A DNA stretch of 64,000 bases, taken from assembly GCA_001464575.1 (NCBI GenBank), contig LNFE01000076.1:1-64000 (forward strand), written 5' to 3'. This DNA is from Acidobacteria bacterium Ga0077553 (GTDB lineage: Bacteria; Acidobacteriota; Terriglobia; Bryobacterales; Bryobacteraceae). The notes under the pieces were generated by a model that was given only the letters and a program-made list of their open reading frames with translations, was not told where the DNA came from and did no database searches. The translations under genes were made by a program, and so were the position numbers. Position 1 is the stretch's first letter. The number at the start of each line of letters is the position of its first letter. Shown piece by piece: positions 54,941-63,546 of the stretch.

Positions 54941-57136
54941 ATGATTCGCCGTTGGTTGGGATTGTTCGGCCTCTATCTGGCCGCGGCCTGGCTGTTACAC
55001 GGGCTAGGGGTGAATCTGTGGACCCAGATTCTGGGCGGAGGCGATAGTTACACCGCAGGGTTGCCGTCGAAGCTATTCGCCACCAGCCTTTCGCCGTGGA
55101 ACCCGTACGTGCAGTTAGGCCAATATACGTTCGCGAATACTCAATTTCAGGCGCTCTATCCTCCGGCGCTGGTGGCGATGGCGGTGTGGCCGAACACGCT
55201 GGGTTACAACCTGTTTCTGTTGGGCCACTACGCGTTGGGCGGGTTGGGATTCTATTTGTGGATGCGTCAGACCGGACTGGGCCGGGAGGCGGCCTTCTGG
55301 GGCGGCTTGTCGTTCCTGGCGGGCGGCTTTTTGGTGGCGCATAAGGGTCATCAGGCGATGGTGACGACGGCCGTCTGGCTGCCGCTCTGGTTGGGTTTCG
55401 TGGCGCGGCATGCTGCGGGCGGCGCGCGGCGGGATGCGATCGGGGCGGGCGTCGTGATGGCCTTGTCGCTGCTGGCGGGGTTTCCGCAGATGACCTTGTA
55501 CGGGCTCTTGGTGGTGGGGCCGTATTGGGTTTGGCGGGGCGGGTGGCGGCGGGCGCTCACGGGGTTGGGATGGATGGGTCTGTTCGGGTTGGTTTTGAGT
55601 TCGCTGCAACTGCTGGCGGTGGCCGAGGCGTTGCCTTGGATGACGCGGGAGACCCTGACGTTTGCCCTGTTTCAACAGAACGCGCTGCCCGCGGCCCACT
55701 TGGCAGGTTGGTTTGTGCCGAACGTGCTGGGCGGAATGCATGGCGTACCGAGCTACGCGCAGGATGCGCAATTAGTGGAGGTGTACCTCTACTGCGGCCT
55801 GGCGCCGCTGGTGCTGGCTGGCTTAGCGCGGGGGCGGGAGGCAAAATTCTGGGCCGTGGTGCTGGCGGTGAGCCTGGGGGTGGCGCTGGGTTGGGAGCCG
55901 GTGCAACAGGTGCTGTTCCGCGTGCCGGGGTACAACCTGTTCCGGGCGGCCGGACGGCATCGGATGGAGATGCATCTGGCACTGAGCGTGCTGGCGGCGA
56001 TGGGTCTCAGCCGGTTGGCGGAGAGCCGGGGGCGGCGGTGGGCCTTCGCGATGGTGGGCGCGGGCGTGGCGATGAGTTTGGCGTGGGCGTGGCGAGTGCC
56101 GATCCACGATTCGGTGAACGTTCTGGTCACCGAGCATTCGGCGGCCGAATGGCGGGCGATGAACACGGCGTGGACGAGCGTGACGATGTGGGGGCCGCTA
56201 GTGGCGCTGGCCGCGGCGGGAATCGGCCTGTGGCGGCGGGCGCCGGGTTGGGCTTGGGGGCTGCTGCTGCTGGTGGATGCCGGGAGCGTGGGACGGACGA
56301 TCTACGAAAATCCGAACACCGCCGATCTGTACGGGCGGGAGCGGCGGAGTGAGGTGCAATATCTGTTTGACCGGGGATACGATCCGGTGCAGCAGCGGAT
56401 TTTGCCGGTCGATGCGAGGCTGTGGCAGACGTATCCGCTGCAGAGCATGATGTATGGGCTGCAGACGGCGAACGACTATACGCCGATGTGGATGAAACGC
56501 TACCAAGGATTGACCGGCTTCGCGCTGAACGGCGAGGGCGGGGCGGCGTTGGCAGCGCGGCAGAAGCTGGTTTCGGCGTTGGGGGTACGGTTCCTGTTGA
56601 CGAAAGAGCCGGAGAGCGTGGCGGCGGTGCGGGCGGCGAAGGGGTACCCGGAGTTGGCGGCATCGCGCGAGGGGATCACCGTGTTCGAGAACCCCGGAGC
56701 GCTGCCGCGTTTCCGATTTGTGGACGAGGCGGTCGGCGTCCCTGATTTCGCCGCGGCGCAGCAGTTGTGGGCGTCGGGGTTCGACGCGTCGAAGGCGGCG
56801 ATGGTGGAAGGCATGCCGGGCCGGACGAAGCTGGCCGCGGGGCGCATTCTTACGCAGCAGGTGGGGAACGCCAGCTTGACTTTCCGGGTGGCGACCGAGG
56901 GCCGGGCTCTCCTGGTCGTGGCCGATACCTGGTTCCCCGGGTGGACGGCGACGGTGGATGGCCAGCCCCTGCCGATTGCCGTCATCAACGGCTGCATGCG
57001 CGGGGTGTTCGTCGAGAGCGCCGGCGAACACCAAGTGACGATGCGCTTTTGGCCGTGGAGCCTCACGGCCGGGTTGGTGATCACCGCGATAGGGTTGATC
57101 GCGCTGGTTAGTCTTTGCCGGACAGGACGCGGATGA
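54941..57136 (+). CDS. YfhO-like polytopic membrane protein
   Basis: A 731-residue protein with about 12 membrane helices. 'GGGDSYTAGLPSKLFATSLSPWNPYVQLGQ' in the first loop (GDSYTAGLP holds the acidic residue) and the C-terminal 'ADTWFPGWTATVDGQPLPI' followed by 'GEHQVTMRFWPWS' are the YfhO signature. In Firmicutes YfhO glycosylates lipoteichoic acid; here a GT-C role on a surface glycan is inferred. Its ATG follows the native lipoprotein stop without a gap. The end overlaps the convergent Pit gene by 29 bases. Confidence 0.82.
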   Translation: MIRRWLGLFGLYLAAAWLLHGLGVNLWTQILGGGDSYTAGLPSKLFATSLSPWNPYVQLGQYTFANTQFQALYPPALVAMAVWPNTLGYNLFLLGHYALGGLGFYLWMRQTGLGREAAFWGGLSFLAGGFLVAHKGHQAMVTTAVWLPLWLGFVARHAAGGARRDAIGAGVVMALSLLAGFPQMTLYGLLVVGPYWVWRGGWRRALTGLGWMGLFGLVLSSLQLLAVAEALPWMTRETLTFALFQQNALPAAHLAGWFVPNVLGGMHGVPSYAQDAQLVEVYLYCGLAPLVLAGLARGREAKFWAVVLAVSLGVALGWEPVQQVLFRVPGYNLFRAAGRHRMEMHLALSVLAAMGLSRLAESRGRRWAFAMVGAGVAMSLAWAWRVPIHDSVNVLVTEHSAAEWRAMNTAWTSVTMWGPLVALAAAGIGLWRRAPGWAWGLLLLVDAGSVGRTIYENPNTADLYGRERRSEVQYLFDRGYDPVQQRILPVDARLWQTYPLQSMMYGLQTANDYTPMWMKRYQGLTGFALNGEGGAALAARQKLVSALGVRFLLTKEPESVAAVRAAKGYPELAASREGITVFENPGALPRFRFVDEAVGVPDFAAAQQLWASGFDASKAAMVEGMPGRTKLAAGRILTQQVGNASLTFRVATEGRALLVVADTWFPGWTATVDGQPLPIAVINGCMRGVFVESAGEHQVTMRFWPWSLTAGLVITAIGLIALVSLCRTGRG

Positions 57137-58136
57137 GAATCATCACCACTGCGCCGACGAAGGCGGACGCGGGGATCGTCATCACCCACGCCCAAATAAT
57201 GTTGGTCGCCAGGCCCCAACGAACGGCTTTCAGCCGCTGAATGGACCCGACGCCGACGATGGCTCCGGCGATGACGTGCGTCGTCGAAACCGGCATTTTC
57301 AGATAGGTGGCAAAGAGAATCGATAAGGCCGCTGCCGTCTCCGCGCTGAAGCCGCCGCGAGGACGCAGACGCGTCAGCCGGCCGCCCATGGTCTTGATGA
57401 TGCGCCAGCCGCCGCTCAAAGTTCCTAAGGCAATCGCAATGTGGGCCGCAAAGATGATCGGCACCGGGACGACGAAGGTGTTGAGATAGCCGGCCGTGAC
57501 CAGGACGCCAGTGATGATGCCCATAGTCTTTTGGGCGTCGTTCGTCCCGTGAGCGAACGAGAAGATCGCCGAGCTGAGAAGCTGCAGGACGCGGAACCAT
57601 TTGTCCATACGGGTGGGAGAAGCACGCCGGAAGATCCAGAAGATCGCGATCATGAGCAGATAGGCCAGCAACATGCCTAACAGAGGTGAGATGACGATGA
57701 AGGCGATGGTCTTGGTCCAGCCGCTGATGACCAGCGCGTCAAAACTGCTCGTGATGCCGACAGTCATGGCGACCTTAGCCATGGCGGCGCCGCCGTACCC
57801 GCCCAGCAGGGCGTGGGAGGAACTGGTGGGGAGACCGAAATACCACGTGATCAGATCCCAGGTGATGGCGCCGAGCAGGCCGGCGAGAATCACATAGGGG
57901 GTGACGAACTTGAGATCGACCATGCCTTTGCCGACGGTGCTGGCAACGCCAGTTTCAAAGGCGAAGGCGGCGATGAAGTTCCAGAATGCCGCCCAAGCCA
58001 CGGCATGAAATGGGCTGAGGACGCGGGTCGCCACGATGGTCGCCACGGAGTTCGCGGCGTCGTGGAAGCCATTGATGTAGTCAAAGGCGAGGGCCACCGC
58101 AATGATCAGGGCTACCAGGATGAGGGTGGTATCCAT
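57108..58136 (-). CDS. pit: PiT-family inorganic phosphate transporter
   Basis: A 342-residue secondary carrier. Both family repeats are visible: 'DYINGFHDAANSVATIVAT' (N-terminal) and 'SFAHGTNDAQKTMGIITG' (C-terminal), with 'GLPTSSSHALLGG' and 'LPVSTTHVIAGAIVGVG'-type sequences (KMPVSTTH) between helices. About ten membrane spans are expected. It starts nine bases after the DUF47 gene, its usual regulatory partner, indicating one operon. Confidence 0.93.
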   Translation of the reverse strand: MDTTLILVALIIAVALAFDYINGFHDAANSVATIVATRVLSPFHAVAWAAFWNFIAAFAFETGVASTVGKGMVDLKFVTPYVILAGLLGAITWDLITWYFGLPTSSSHALLGGYGGAAMAKVAMTVGITSSFDALVISGWTKTIAFIVISPLLGMLLAYLLMIAIFWIFRRASPTRMDKWFRVLQLLSSAIFSFAHGTNDAQKTMGIITGVLVTAGYLNTFVVPVPIIFAAHIAIALGTLSGGWRIIKTMGGRLTRLRPRGGFSAETAAALSILFATYLKMPVSTTHVIAGAIVGVGSIQRLKAVRWGLATNIIWAWVMTIPASAFVGAVVMILIRVLSGKD

Positions 58137-58144
58137 GCAGAGGG

Positions 58145-58759
58145 CTAGCTATTCTTTACGACGATGCCCTGGAGGACATCGGCGACATCTTCGCAGGCAT
58201 CGGCCGTGCTTTCGAGATAATCATAAATCTCTTTGAGCTTGATGACCTGCACCGCATTCGTTTCGTGGTCGAACAGGTCGACGATGGCCTGCCGGACCAA
58301 GGTATCGATCTGGCCTTCCAGGCGATTGATTTCGATGCAATGCCGATGGATGTTCGGCATGTTTTCGAGAGCTTCCACCGCTTTGGTCAACTCGACCGAA
58401 CATTCCTGCAGCAGAGTGCAGATTTCGATGACGGCTTTCGGAATGGGATCGATCTTGTAAGAGACGATGCGGTGCGCCACGTCTTCGAGACCGTCCATCA
58501 CATCGTCGAGATGCGAACACAGGGAATGGATGTCTTCGGGATCGAACGGCGTAATGAACGTCTGATTGAGCCGGGTGAAAACTTCGTGGAGGATCTCGTC
58601 GGCTTCTTCCTCCAACTGCTCAATGCGGGGGGCCATCAGCTTCAGTTGGGAATTCCCCTTGCTGACGCCTTCGGCGAGCACGGTCGCTGCCTGCGCGATG
58701 GACCGCGTCTGGCTGTTAAATTGTGCGAAAAACTTCTCTTCCTTGGGAAGAAATCTCAT
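58145..58759 (-). CDS. DUF47 PhoU-like phosphate transport regulator
   Basis: A 204-residue helical protein. 'MRFLPKEEKFFAQFNSQTRS' (split: EEKFFxxF is the hallmark), 'ITPFDPEDIHSLCSHLDDVMDG' and 'YDYLESTADACEDVADVL' are the metal-binding DUF47 motifs. It is thought to control or assist the Pit carrier encoded just downstream. Confidence 0.93.
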   Translation of the reverse strand: MRFLPKEEKFFAQFNSQTRSIAQAATVLAEGVSKGNSQLKLMAPRIEQLEEEADEILHEVFTRLNQTFITPFDPEDIHSLCSHLDDVMDGLEDVAHRIVSYKIDPIPKAVIEICTLLQECSVELTKAVEALENMPNIHRHCIEINRLEGQIDTLVRQAIVDLFDHETNAVQVIKLKEIYDYLESTADACEDVADVLQGIVVKNS

Positions 58760-58868
58760 AGCGCCTCAGTTCTTGCTACTTGGCATCAGAATCAAAAGAA
58801 TAGGCTTGTTGGAGATCAAAGAAACCCTAGTGTCGCAAAGGGGTGCCCGAACCGCAACGCCAAGATGG

Positions 58869-59666
58869 TTACATTTCCATGACGATAGGGAACGGGTTGG
58901 CCGCCGGGGGGGAGGCGGGGGCACCGCCGCTGTCGGCCGGTAGATATCGGGGATCGAGCAGCCGGGAGGTTTCCAGGTTTCCCATGGCGGACAAAAGGTT
59001 CTCCTTGAGAAACGGATGCTCCGCTTCCAAGTCCTTGAAAATATCGCGGAGCGTCCGCCGGACCGTGCCCGTTTTCTGGGAGCAGCCGCAGGGGATGACC
59101 GGTGCGGTCAATTTAGCCGCGTAGGCGGTGGTGATCTCCTCGCTGACGTAGACGAGGGGTCGAATCAGCCGGAAATCCCGTTCCGCCGACCAGGTGACGG
59201 CCGGCAGGGCGGCCATGCGCCCGGTGAACATGGCGTTGCGGAGAAGCGATTCGCAGAAGTCATCGGCCGTGTGGCCGAGCGCGATGACATTGGCGCCCAT
59301 CCGCTTGCCCACTTCGTACACCGCCCGGCGGCGAAAGCGGCTGCAGAGATCGCAACCGTGGTCCGGTTGTTCTTCGAGCAATCGGAAGCTGGGCCCATCC
59401 TCGAAGTACTCCCACTCGACGCCCCGCTGGCGAAGGTAGTCGCCGAACGGTTTGATGGAGGCCAGAAACTTGCCCTGTTCGATGGTGAAGGCCGAGACTG
59501 TGAATTGAATCGGCGCCCGTTTTTGCAGCAGGAGCAGGGCTTCGAGGAGGGTAACCGAATCCTTGCCACCGGAAAGGCCAACGGCGACGCGATCGCCTTC
59601 GCGAATCATGTCGAACTTCTTAATGGCCTCGCCGACTTTGCGGAGCAGCGTCTTTTCAAGTTCCAA
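58869..59666 (-). CDS. ttcA: TtcA-type tRNA 2-thiolation protein
   Basis: A 265-residue PP-loop ATPase. SGGKDS (32-37) binds ATP and 'CDLC' (C105, C108) plus a later cysteine in 'VIPCGCSQK' would hold the 4Fe-4S cluster. The order 'GHTADDFCESLLRNAMFTGR' (split: ALGHTADD, LLRNAMF) fits TtcA, which thiolates C32 in some tRNAs, better than TilS. It lies upstream of tRNA-Ser on the opposite strand. Confidence 0.85.
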   Translation of the reverse strand: MELEKTLLRKVGEAIKKFDMIREGDRVAVGLSGGKDSVTLLEALLLLQKRAPIQFTVSAFTIEQGKFLASIKPFGDYLRQRGVEWEYFEDGPSFRLLEEQPDHGCDLCSRFRRRAVYEVGKRMGANVIALGHTADDFCESLLRNAMFTGRMAALPAVTWSAERDFRLIRPLVYVSEEITTAYAAKLTAPVIPCGCSQKTGTVRRTLRDIFKDLEAEHPFLKENLLSAMGNLETSRLLDPRYLPADSGGAPASPPAANPFPIVMEM

Positions 59667-59719
59667 GCTTTCCCATTATAGCTGGGCGAGTGGGGTAAAC
59701 TGGAGAAAGTTCACCGTGT

Positions 59720-59809
59720 GGAGAAGTGGCCGAGCGGTTTAAGGCACCGGTCTTGAAAACCGTCGTACCTGAAAGGGTACCGTGAGTTCGAATCTCACCT
59801 TCTCCGCCA
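59720..59809 (+). tRNA. tRNA-Ser (anticodon UGA)
   Basis: Acceptor GGAGAAG (59720-59726) pairs with CTTCTCC (59799-59805), the discriminator is G and CCA is encoded (59807-59809). The anticodon loop CTTGAAA gives anticodon TGA. The long variable arm (GTACCTGAAAGGGTAC) and T-loop TTCGAAT confirm a class II serine tRNA. Ninety bases including CCA. Confidence 0.97.
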
Positions 59810-59838
59810 TTCCACGGAGGACGATGCCGCATTCGCCC

Positions 59839-60630
59839 TCAGATTGAGCGGAAGACATGGTTGATAAACTCCCCGTTCGCATCGACACTTTCCACCGCAA
59901 AGCCGGTGCGCTTGGCTAGGACATACGGCGAGCGCCCGAGGAGAAACAGGGTGTGGAAACGGGTGAAGGAGTAGCTGTAGGCGTAGCAGGGGGAAGCATG
60001 CGCCATCGCAGCGTTGGGCTTGAGAAGAGATTTGAAGTCCTTGAACTGCTCGACCGGGTCACGAAAATGTTCGATGACGTTGTTCGAGAAGATGCCGTCG
60101 AACTGCGCGCTGATCTCGCCGCGCCACTTCACGATATGCCCTTCCGAGGCTGGGGCGGAGGGTTCATAGCCCCAAACGTCGAATCCTTCACCGCGTAGCT
60201 GAGGAATGCTCTTGCTCCACGACCCGCATCCCCAGTTCAAATGAAGAGAACCCGCAACCGGGTGCAAGGAGCGAAACGCGCGAAGCTCATTTTCGGTGCT
60301 GTCGGACTCGGCATAGCGGGAATACAACAGATTGTAATCGGCGACGACAAAGTCTTCCGCTAAATCGAGGTACTTCTGCGGCCCAAACAAGGCGTCGCAT
60401 TGGGGGCATTCGTAACGTTCGAGCTTGCCGCCACCAAATTGACACGTGTCGGTGCGGGTTTTGAAGCCCGATCGGCGATCCGAGAAGTCGCAAACGATGC
60501 AGCGGAGCGTTCGGGATGGAAGCGTGATGTCATAGACCCGGTCGAGCGCCTGCCAAAAGCTGGCGACCGAGTACGATTCCAACAGTTTCAGCTGAGTTTC
60601 GAGCCGCTCGATTCGTGCTGCCGTATCCAT
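59839..60630 (-). CDS. Class I SAM-dependent methyltransferase with N-terminal cysteine motif
   Basis: A 263-residue protein. An N-terminal zinc-ribbon-like part has CIVC and CPQC (about 45-80). The methyltransferase fold follows with 'LHLNWGCGSWS' (motif I), 'FDVWGYEPS' and 'FDGIFSNNVIEHFRDP' (motif IV). This layout resembles methyltransferases of sugar or surface-polymer pathways. The start at 60630 is preferred over 60651. It follows a deacetylase gene in the same direction. Confidence 0.75.
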   Translation of the reverse strand: MDTAARIERLETQLKLLESYSVASFWQALDRVYDITLPSRTLRCIVCDFSDRRSGFKTRTDTCQFGGGKLERYECPQCDALFGPQKYLDLAEDFVVADYNLLYSRYAESDSTENELRAFRSLHPVAGSLHLNWGCGSWSKSIPQLRGEGFDVWGYEPSAPASEGHIVKWRGEISAQFDGIFSNNVIEHFRDPVEQFKDFKSLLKPNAAMAHASPCYAYSYSFTRFHTLFLLGRSPYVLAKRTGFAVESVDANGEFINHVFRSI

Positions 60631-60655
60631 AGTCGATGCTCGCGGGAGCAACTCC

Positions 60656-61327
60656 TCAGGGTAGCAGCGCGAACTGGAAGCCGCGCTTTTTCAGGCCGGC
60701 GATCAGCGGATCGAGCATGGGCCAGTACGGATCCTGACGCGACCAGATGCCGAGGTGCAGCAGCAGGATTTCGCCGTCCTTGATGTTCCGCAGCGAGTCT
60801 TCGAGCAGACGACGGTTGGGATGGGTTTTGCTGGACAGCTCATCGCCCAGGAAGCCGTGCGGGGTCCAGCCGACGTGGCGGAAGCCGCATTTTTGCGCAA
60901 ATTGCAGGACGCGCGGGGTGGTTCGGCCACCCGGAGCGCGCCATACCGGATCGAGATGGCGGCCAGTCATCTCGTGAAAGCGCTCGTCGACGCGGCGGAG
61001 TTCGGCGCAGACGCCAGCCTGGTCGAGCTGCTCGGTGGGGCCGGATTTCGCGACGTAGGCCACCTTGCCGTTGGGGAGGTCGCGACGGAAATAGGAGTGC
61101 TTCCAGGTGTGGCTACCGAATTTGTGGCCGTCGGCGGCTAGAGAGCGCCAGAACGGGGTCCAGGCGATATCGAGGGAGGTGTCGCCTCGCTTGGTTTTTT
61201 CATCGGCCAGGAAGAAGGTGGCCTTCACCTGATGCTTGCGCAGAATGGCGGCAATCTGTTCGGCCGGCTCCATGTTGCCGGTGTCGATGGTGAGATAGAC
61301 CGTGGCGGCCAGAAGAAAGAGGCTCAT
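60656..61327 (-). CDS. Polysaccharide deacetylase-like protein with altered motif 1
   Basis: A 223-residue protein with a short hydrophobic start (MSLFLLAATVYL). Motif 1 is 'TIDTGN' rather than TFDDGP, so the second (metal-binding) Asp is Thr. Motif 2 'SHTWKH', motif 3 'WRAPGGR', motif 4 'GWTPHG' and motif 5 'LLLHLG' are intact. It may have altered metal use or reduced activity. The start gives an ATGA overlap with the upstream propeller gene. Confidence 0.8.
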   Translation of the reverse strand: MSLFLLAATVYLTIDTGNMEPAEQIAAILRKHQVKATFFLADEKTKRGDTSLDIAWTPFWRSLAADGHKFGSHTWKHSYFRRDLPNGKVAYVAKSGPTEQLDQAGVCAELRRVDERFHEMTGRHLDPVWRAPGGRTTPRVLQFAQKCGFRHVGWTPHGFLGDELSSKTHPNRRLLEDSLRNIKDGEILLLHLGIWSRQDPYWPMLDPLIAGLKKRGFQFALLP

Positions 61328-62244
61328 CGGAAGGTCTGCCGGGGGCCGTGAGCGGCCAGATAGATCCCGTGGGGCGATTTCCCGACGGGGATCTGGTGGA
61401 CGATCTGCTTCGAGGCGAGGTCCAGAATGGACACTTTGCGGGCGAAGCGGGAGGTGAACCAAAGCTCCTTCTTATCGGCGGACAGCTCCATGCAGTCGGG
61501 GCCACCCGGGGCTTTATAGCGGTCGACAACCGTCAGCGTGTCTTGGTCAATTTTGGTGATGACGGCGTCGACGCGGTTCGACTGGTAAACGTGGCGACCA
61601 TCGCCGGCGGAGATGAAATTGTGGGCGCCTTTGCCTGTGACAATCTTCTTCACCTGCTTGCGGGCGCGCCAGTCGATCACCTCGACATAGTCGCGGCCCA
61701 TGATCCCGATGAGGAGGTGCTTGTCGTCGGGGGTCATCCAGATGCCCGAGGGCAAGGTGCCGATGGGCATGCGCCAGGCCTCCTTCTGCGTCTTGAGATC
61801 AATCGCCATCAGCTCGTTCGTATCCTGCAGGGTGATGAAGACGAACGAGGAGGACTTGTCGTAAGCGAGATGGCTGGGGGTTTTGGCGGCGCGGAGGCGC
61901 TTGAGAAGTTTGAAGTCTTTGCCGGAGTAAATGTCGACCCGATGGAGACGGAGCGAGCAGGAGACGAAGTATTGGCCATCGGGGCTGAAGCCGATTTGGT
62001 AGGGATCGGCAATATCCCGGATACGATTTTTAATCTCGCCGGTGGTGCGATCGAGAAAGACGAGTTCATTGGAAGCGGCGTTGGCGACGATCAGGAACTT
62101 GTCGTCGGGCGTGGCCATTAGGTGGTGCGGCTCTTTTCCGATCCGGAAGCGCTTGGTCTCTTTCCGGGTCTTTTGGTCGATCAGGGAGTGGGCCGAGAGA
62201 GGAAGGGCGGCCGCCAGAAGGACTACGGGCAGAAGAGTGGACAT
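61324..62244 (-). CDS. Secreted YVTN-type beta-propeller protein
   Basis: A 306-residue protein with signal peptide 'TLLPVVLLAAALPLSAHS'. Seven or so YVTN-like blades carry 'HHLMATPDDKFLIVANAASN', 'YQIGFSPDGQYFVSCS', 'SGIWMTPDDKHLLIG' and 'MELSADKKELWFTS'. Such propellers are generic binding or display scaffolds. It is the first gene of a three-gene set with the deacetylase and methyltransferase. Confidence 0.88.
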   Translation of the reverse strand: MSTLLPVVLLAAALPLSAHSLIDQKTRKETKRFRIGKEPHHLMATPDDKFLIVANAASNELVFLDRTTGEIKNRIRDIADPYQIGFSPDGQYFVSCSLRLHRVDIYSGKDFKLLKRLRAAKTPSHLAYDKSSSFVFITLQDTNELMAIDLKTQKEAWRMPIGTLPSGIWMTPDDKHLLIGIMGRDYVEVIDWRARKQVKKIVTGKGAHNFISAGDGRHVYQSNRVDAVITKIDQDTLTVVDRYKAPGGPDCMELSADKKELWFTSRFARKVSILDLASKQIVHQIPVGKSPHGIYLAAHGPRQTFR

Positions 62245-62320
62245 AGAGGTCTGTTATTCGCAGGGTACCATGGGGATTCGTTCACCCAACCCAAGGCCAG
62301 AATGGGGTACCCTATCGGGG

Positions 62321-62800
62321 ATGTTGCTTTCCGTCCGATCCAGTCTGCTGGTTGTGGGTAGCGCGCTCTGGGCGCTGGCTGGGCCCTGCATGGCTGCTTC
62401 CGGTAACCCCGTGGATTGTGAAAAAGACGGGCGCTGCCGAACGCTGAAAACTTTCTTTGCGCGGCATGGCAGTCCGCTACAGGCCATGGCTGGCATCTTC
62501 ATTGAGAAGGCCGACCGCTACGGGCTCGATTGGCGTCTGCTGCCGGGGATTGCAATGGTGGAATCGAGCGGCGGAAAACATTGCCGCCGCAACAATGTGT
62601 TCGGATGGAACTCCGGCCGCACCGGCTTTAAGACCGTCGCGGCCGGGATTGACTTTGTCGCCAGCCGGTTTGCCCACTCCCCGATTTACCGGGGCCGGAC
62701 TAGCCGGGGAATTCTGGCGGCCTACAACCCAGCGCGCCAGAAGTATCCCCCCAAGGTGATTCGGTTCATGGAGATGCTGGAGCCTGGACCGGTGAAGTAA
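62321..62800 (+). CDS. Secreted lysozyme-like/glucosaminidase-domain protein
   Basis: A 159-residue protein from ATG 62321. The signal peptide is 'SSLLVVGSALWALAGPCMAA'. The domain has the likely catalytic Glu in 'LPGIAMVESSGGKHC' and 'NNVFGWNSG' plus 'SRGILAAYNP', as in glucosaminidase and transglycosylase relatives. It probably trims peptidoglycan. A longer in-frame start at 62042 overlaps the divergent gene and is rejected. It converges with the anti-sigma gene. Confidence 0.78.
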   Translation: MLLSVRSSLLVVGSALWALAGPCMAASGNPVDCEKDGRCRTLKTFFARHGSPLQAMAGIFIEKADRYGLDWRLLPGIAMVESSGGKHCRRNNVFGWNSGRTGFKTVAAGIDFVASRFAHSPIYRGRTSRGILAAYNPARQKYPPKVIRFMEMLEPGPVK

Positions 62801-62803
62801 GCG

Positions 62804-63433
62804 CTAGCGCACCCCGAAGCCGAACTCGCGAACCGGTTCGGCGTGGTCGGGTCCATAGAGGCGGAGCCAGTAGCGGCCGGCGGGTAGCCCCTCGGCCAGC
62901 TCGAGAATGGTGTGAGCGCCCGACGGAGCGAGCGAACGCGTCAGGACTGTCTCGCCATCATCTTTAGCGAGTTCCGCCCGATAGGAGGCGGCCGGGGTAA
63001 GCCCGGACAAATCGAGGCGGAACAGCAACGGCCGGCCCACGGGAGCCTCCGGGACGGTGGCAGCGCGGACGGCTTGCAGTTCGAGAGTGGCCACCGGGCC
63101 GGTGACCGGGCTACCCCGCCATGCCATCGGCGCCATCACCAGCACCAACGCGGCAGCTGCACCAAAGGCCAGCGCGGGCAGCGGATTGCGGAATTGGCGG
63201 CGAAGCCAATCCATCACCCCTCCGCGGTCTTCGAGGGCGTCCTCGCGCGCCAGGATTGGCGCCACCGAACGGAAAGTCTTCGTGAAGAGCTCCAGCTCTT
63301 CGAGTTGTGTCTGACAATGCTCACAGACGAGCAGATGTTCTTCGACGGCAGCGGCAGCCGCCTCAGAAACCTGTTGCAACAGGTATTGTTCGAGTTGTTC
63401 CTCAGATAAATGCGCTACGGACGATTGCGGCAT
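62804..63433 (-). CDS. Zinc-finger (ZAS-type) membrane anti-sigma factor
   Basis: A 209-residue protein. The zinc-binding anti-sigma motif HxxxCxxC is seen in 'EEHLLVCEHCQ' near residue 40. A membrane helix lies near 90-110 (LPALAFGAAAALVLVMAPM) and a beta-rich periplasmic domain follows. A GGAG seven bases before 63433 sets the start. No sigma gene is adjacent, so its partner lies elsewhere. Architecturally it parallels the anti-sigma at 17975-18589, but that one lacks the zinc motif. Confidence 0.82.
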   Translation of the reverse strand: MPQSSVAHLSEEQLEQYLLQQVSEAAAAAVEEHLLVCEHCQTQLEELELFTKTFRSVAPILAREDALEDRGGVMDWLRRQFRNPLPALAFGAAAALVLVMAPMAWRGSPVTGPVATLELQAVRAATVPEAPVGRPLLFRLDLSGLTPAASYRAELAKDDGETVLTRSLAPSGAHTILELAEGLPAGRYWLRLYGPDHAEPVREFGFGVR

Positions 63434-63546
63434 CTTCGTTCTCCGTTCCACTCAATTTAGGGTAATCCTTCACCCTCGTCGATTTAGTGCGAAAAGGATA
63501 AGAATTCTCTCCTTTTTTTGTTTTACGGAAATGAGCGAAGCGCGTA

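Noticed and set aside
58760-58868. Possible small RNA or gene between DUF47 and ttcA
   Set aside because: The 109 bases show no frame, stem or conserved feature that I can support.
62042-62320. Longer N-terminus for the glucosaminidase-like protein
   Set aside because: It overlaps the divergent propeller gene start and lacks protein-like features; the signal peptide begins at 62321.
63434-63546. Possible promoter or terminator between the anti-sigma and amidohydrolase genes
   Set aside because: An AT-rich run is present, but no clear -35/-10 pair or hairpin could be supported.
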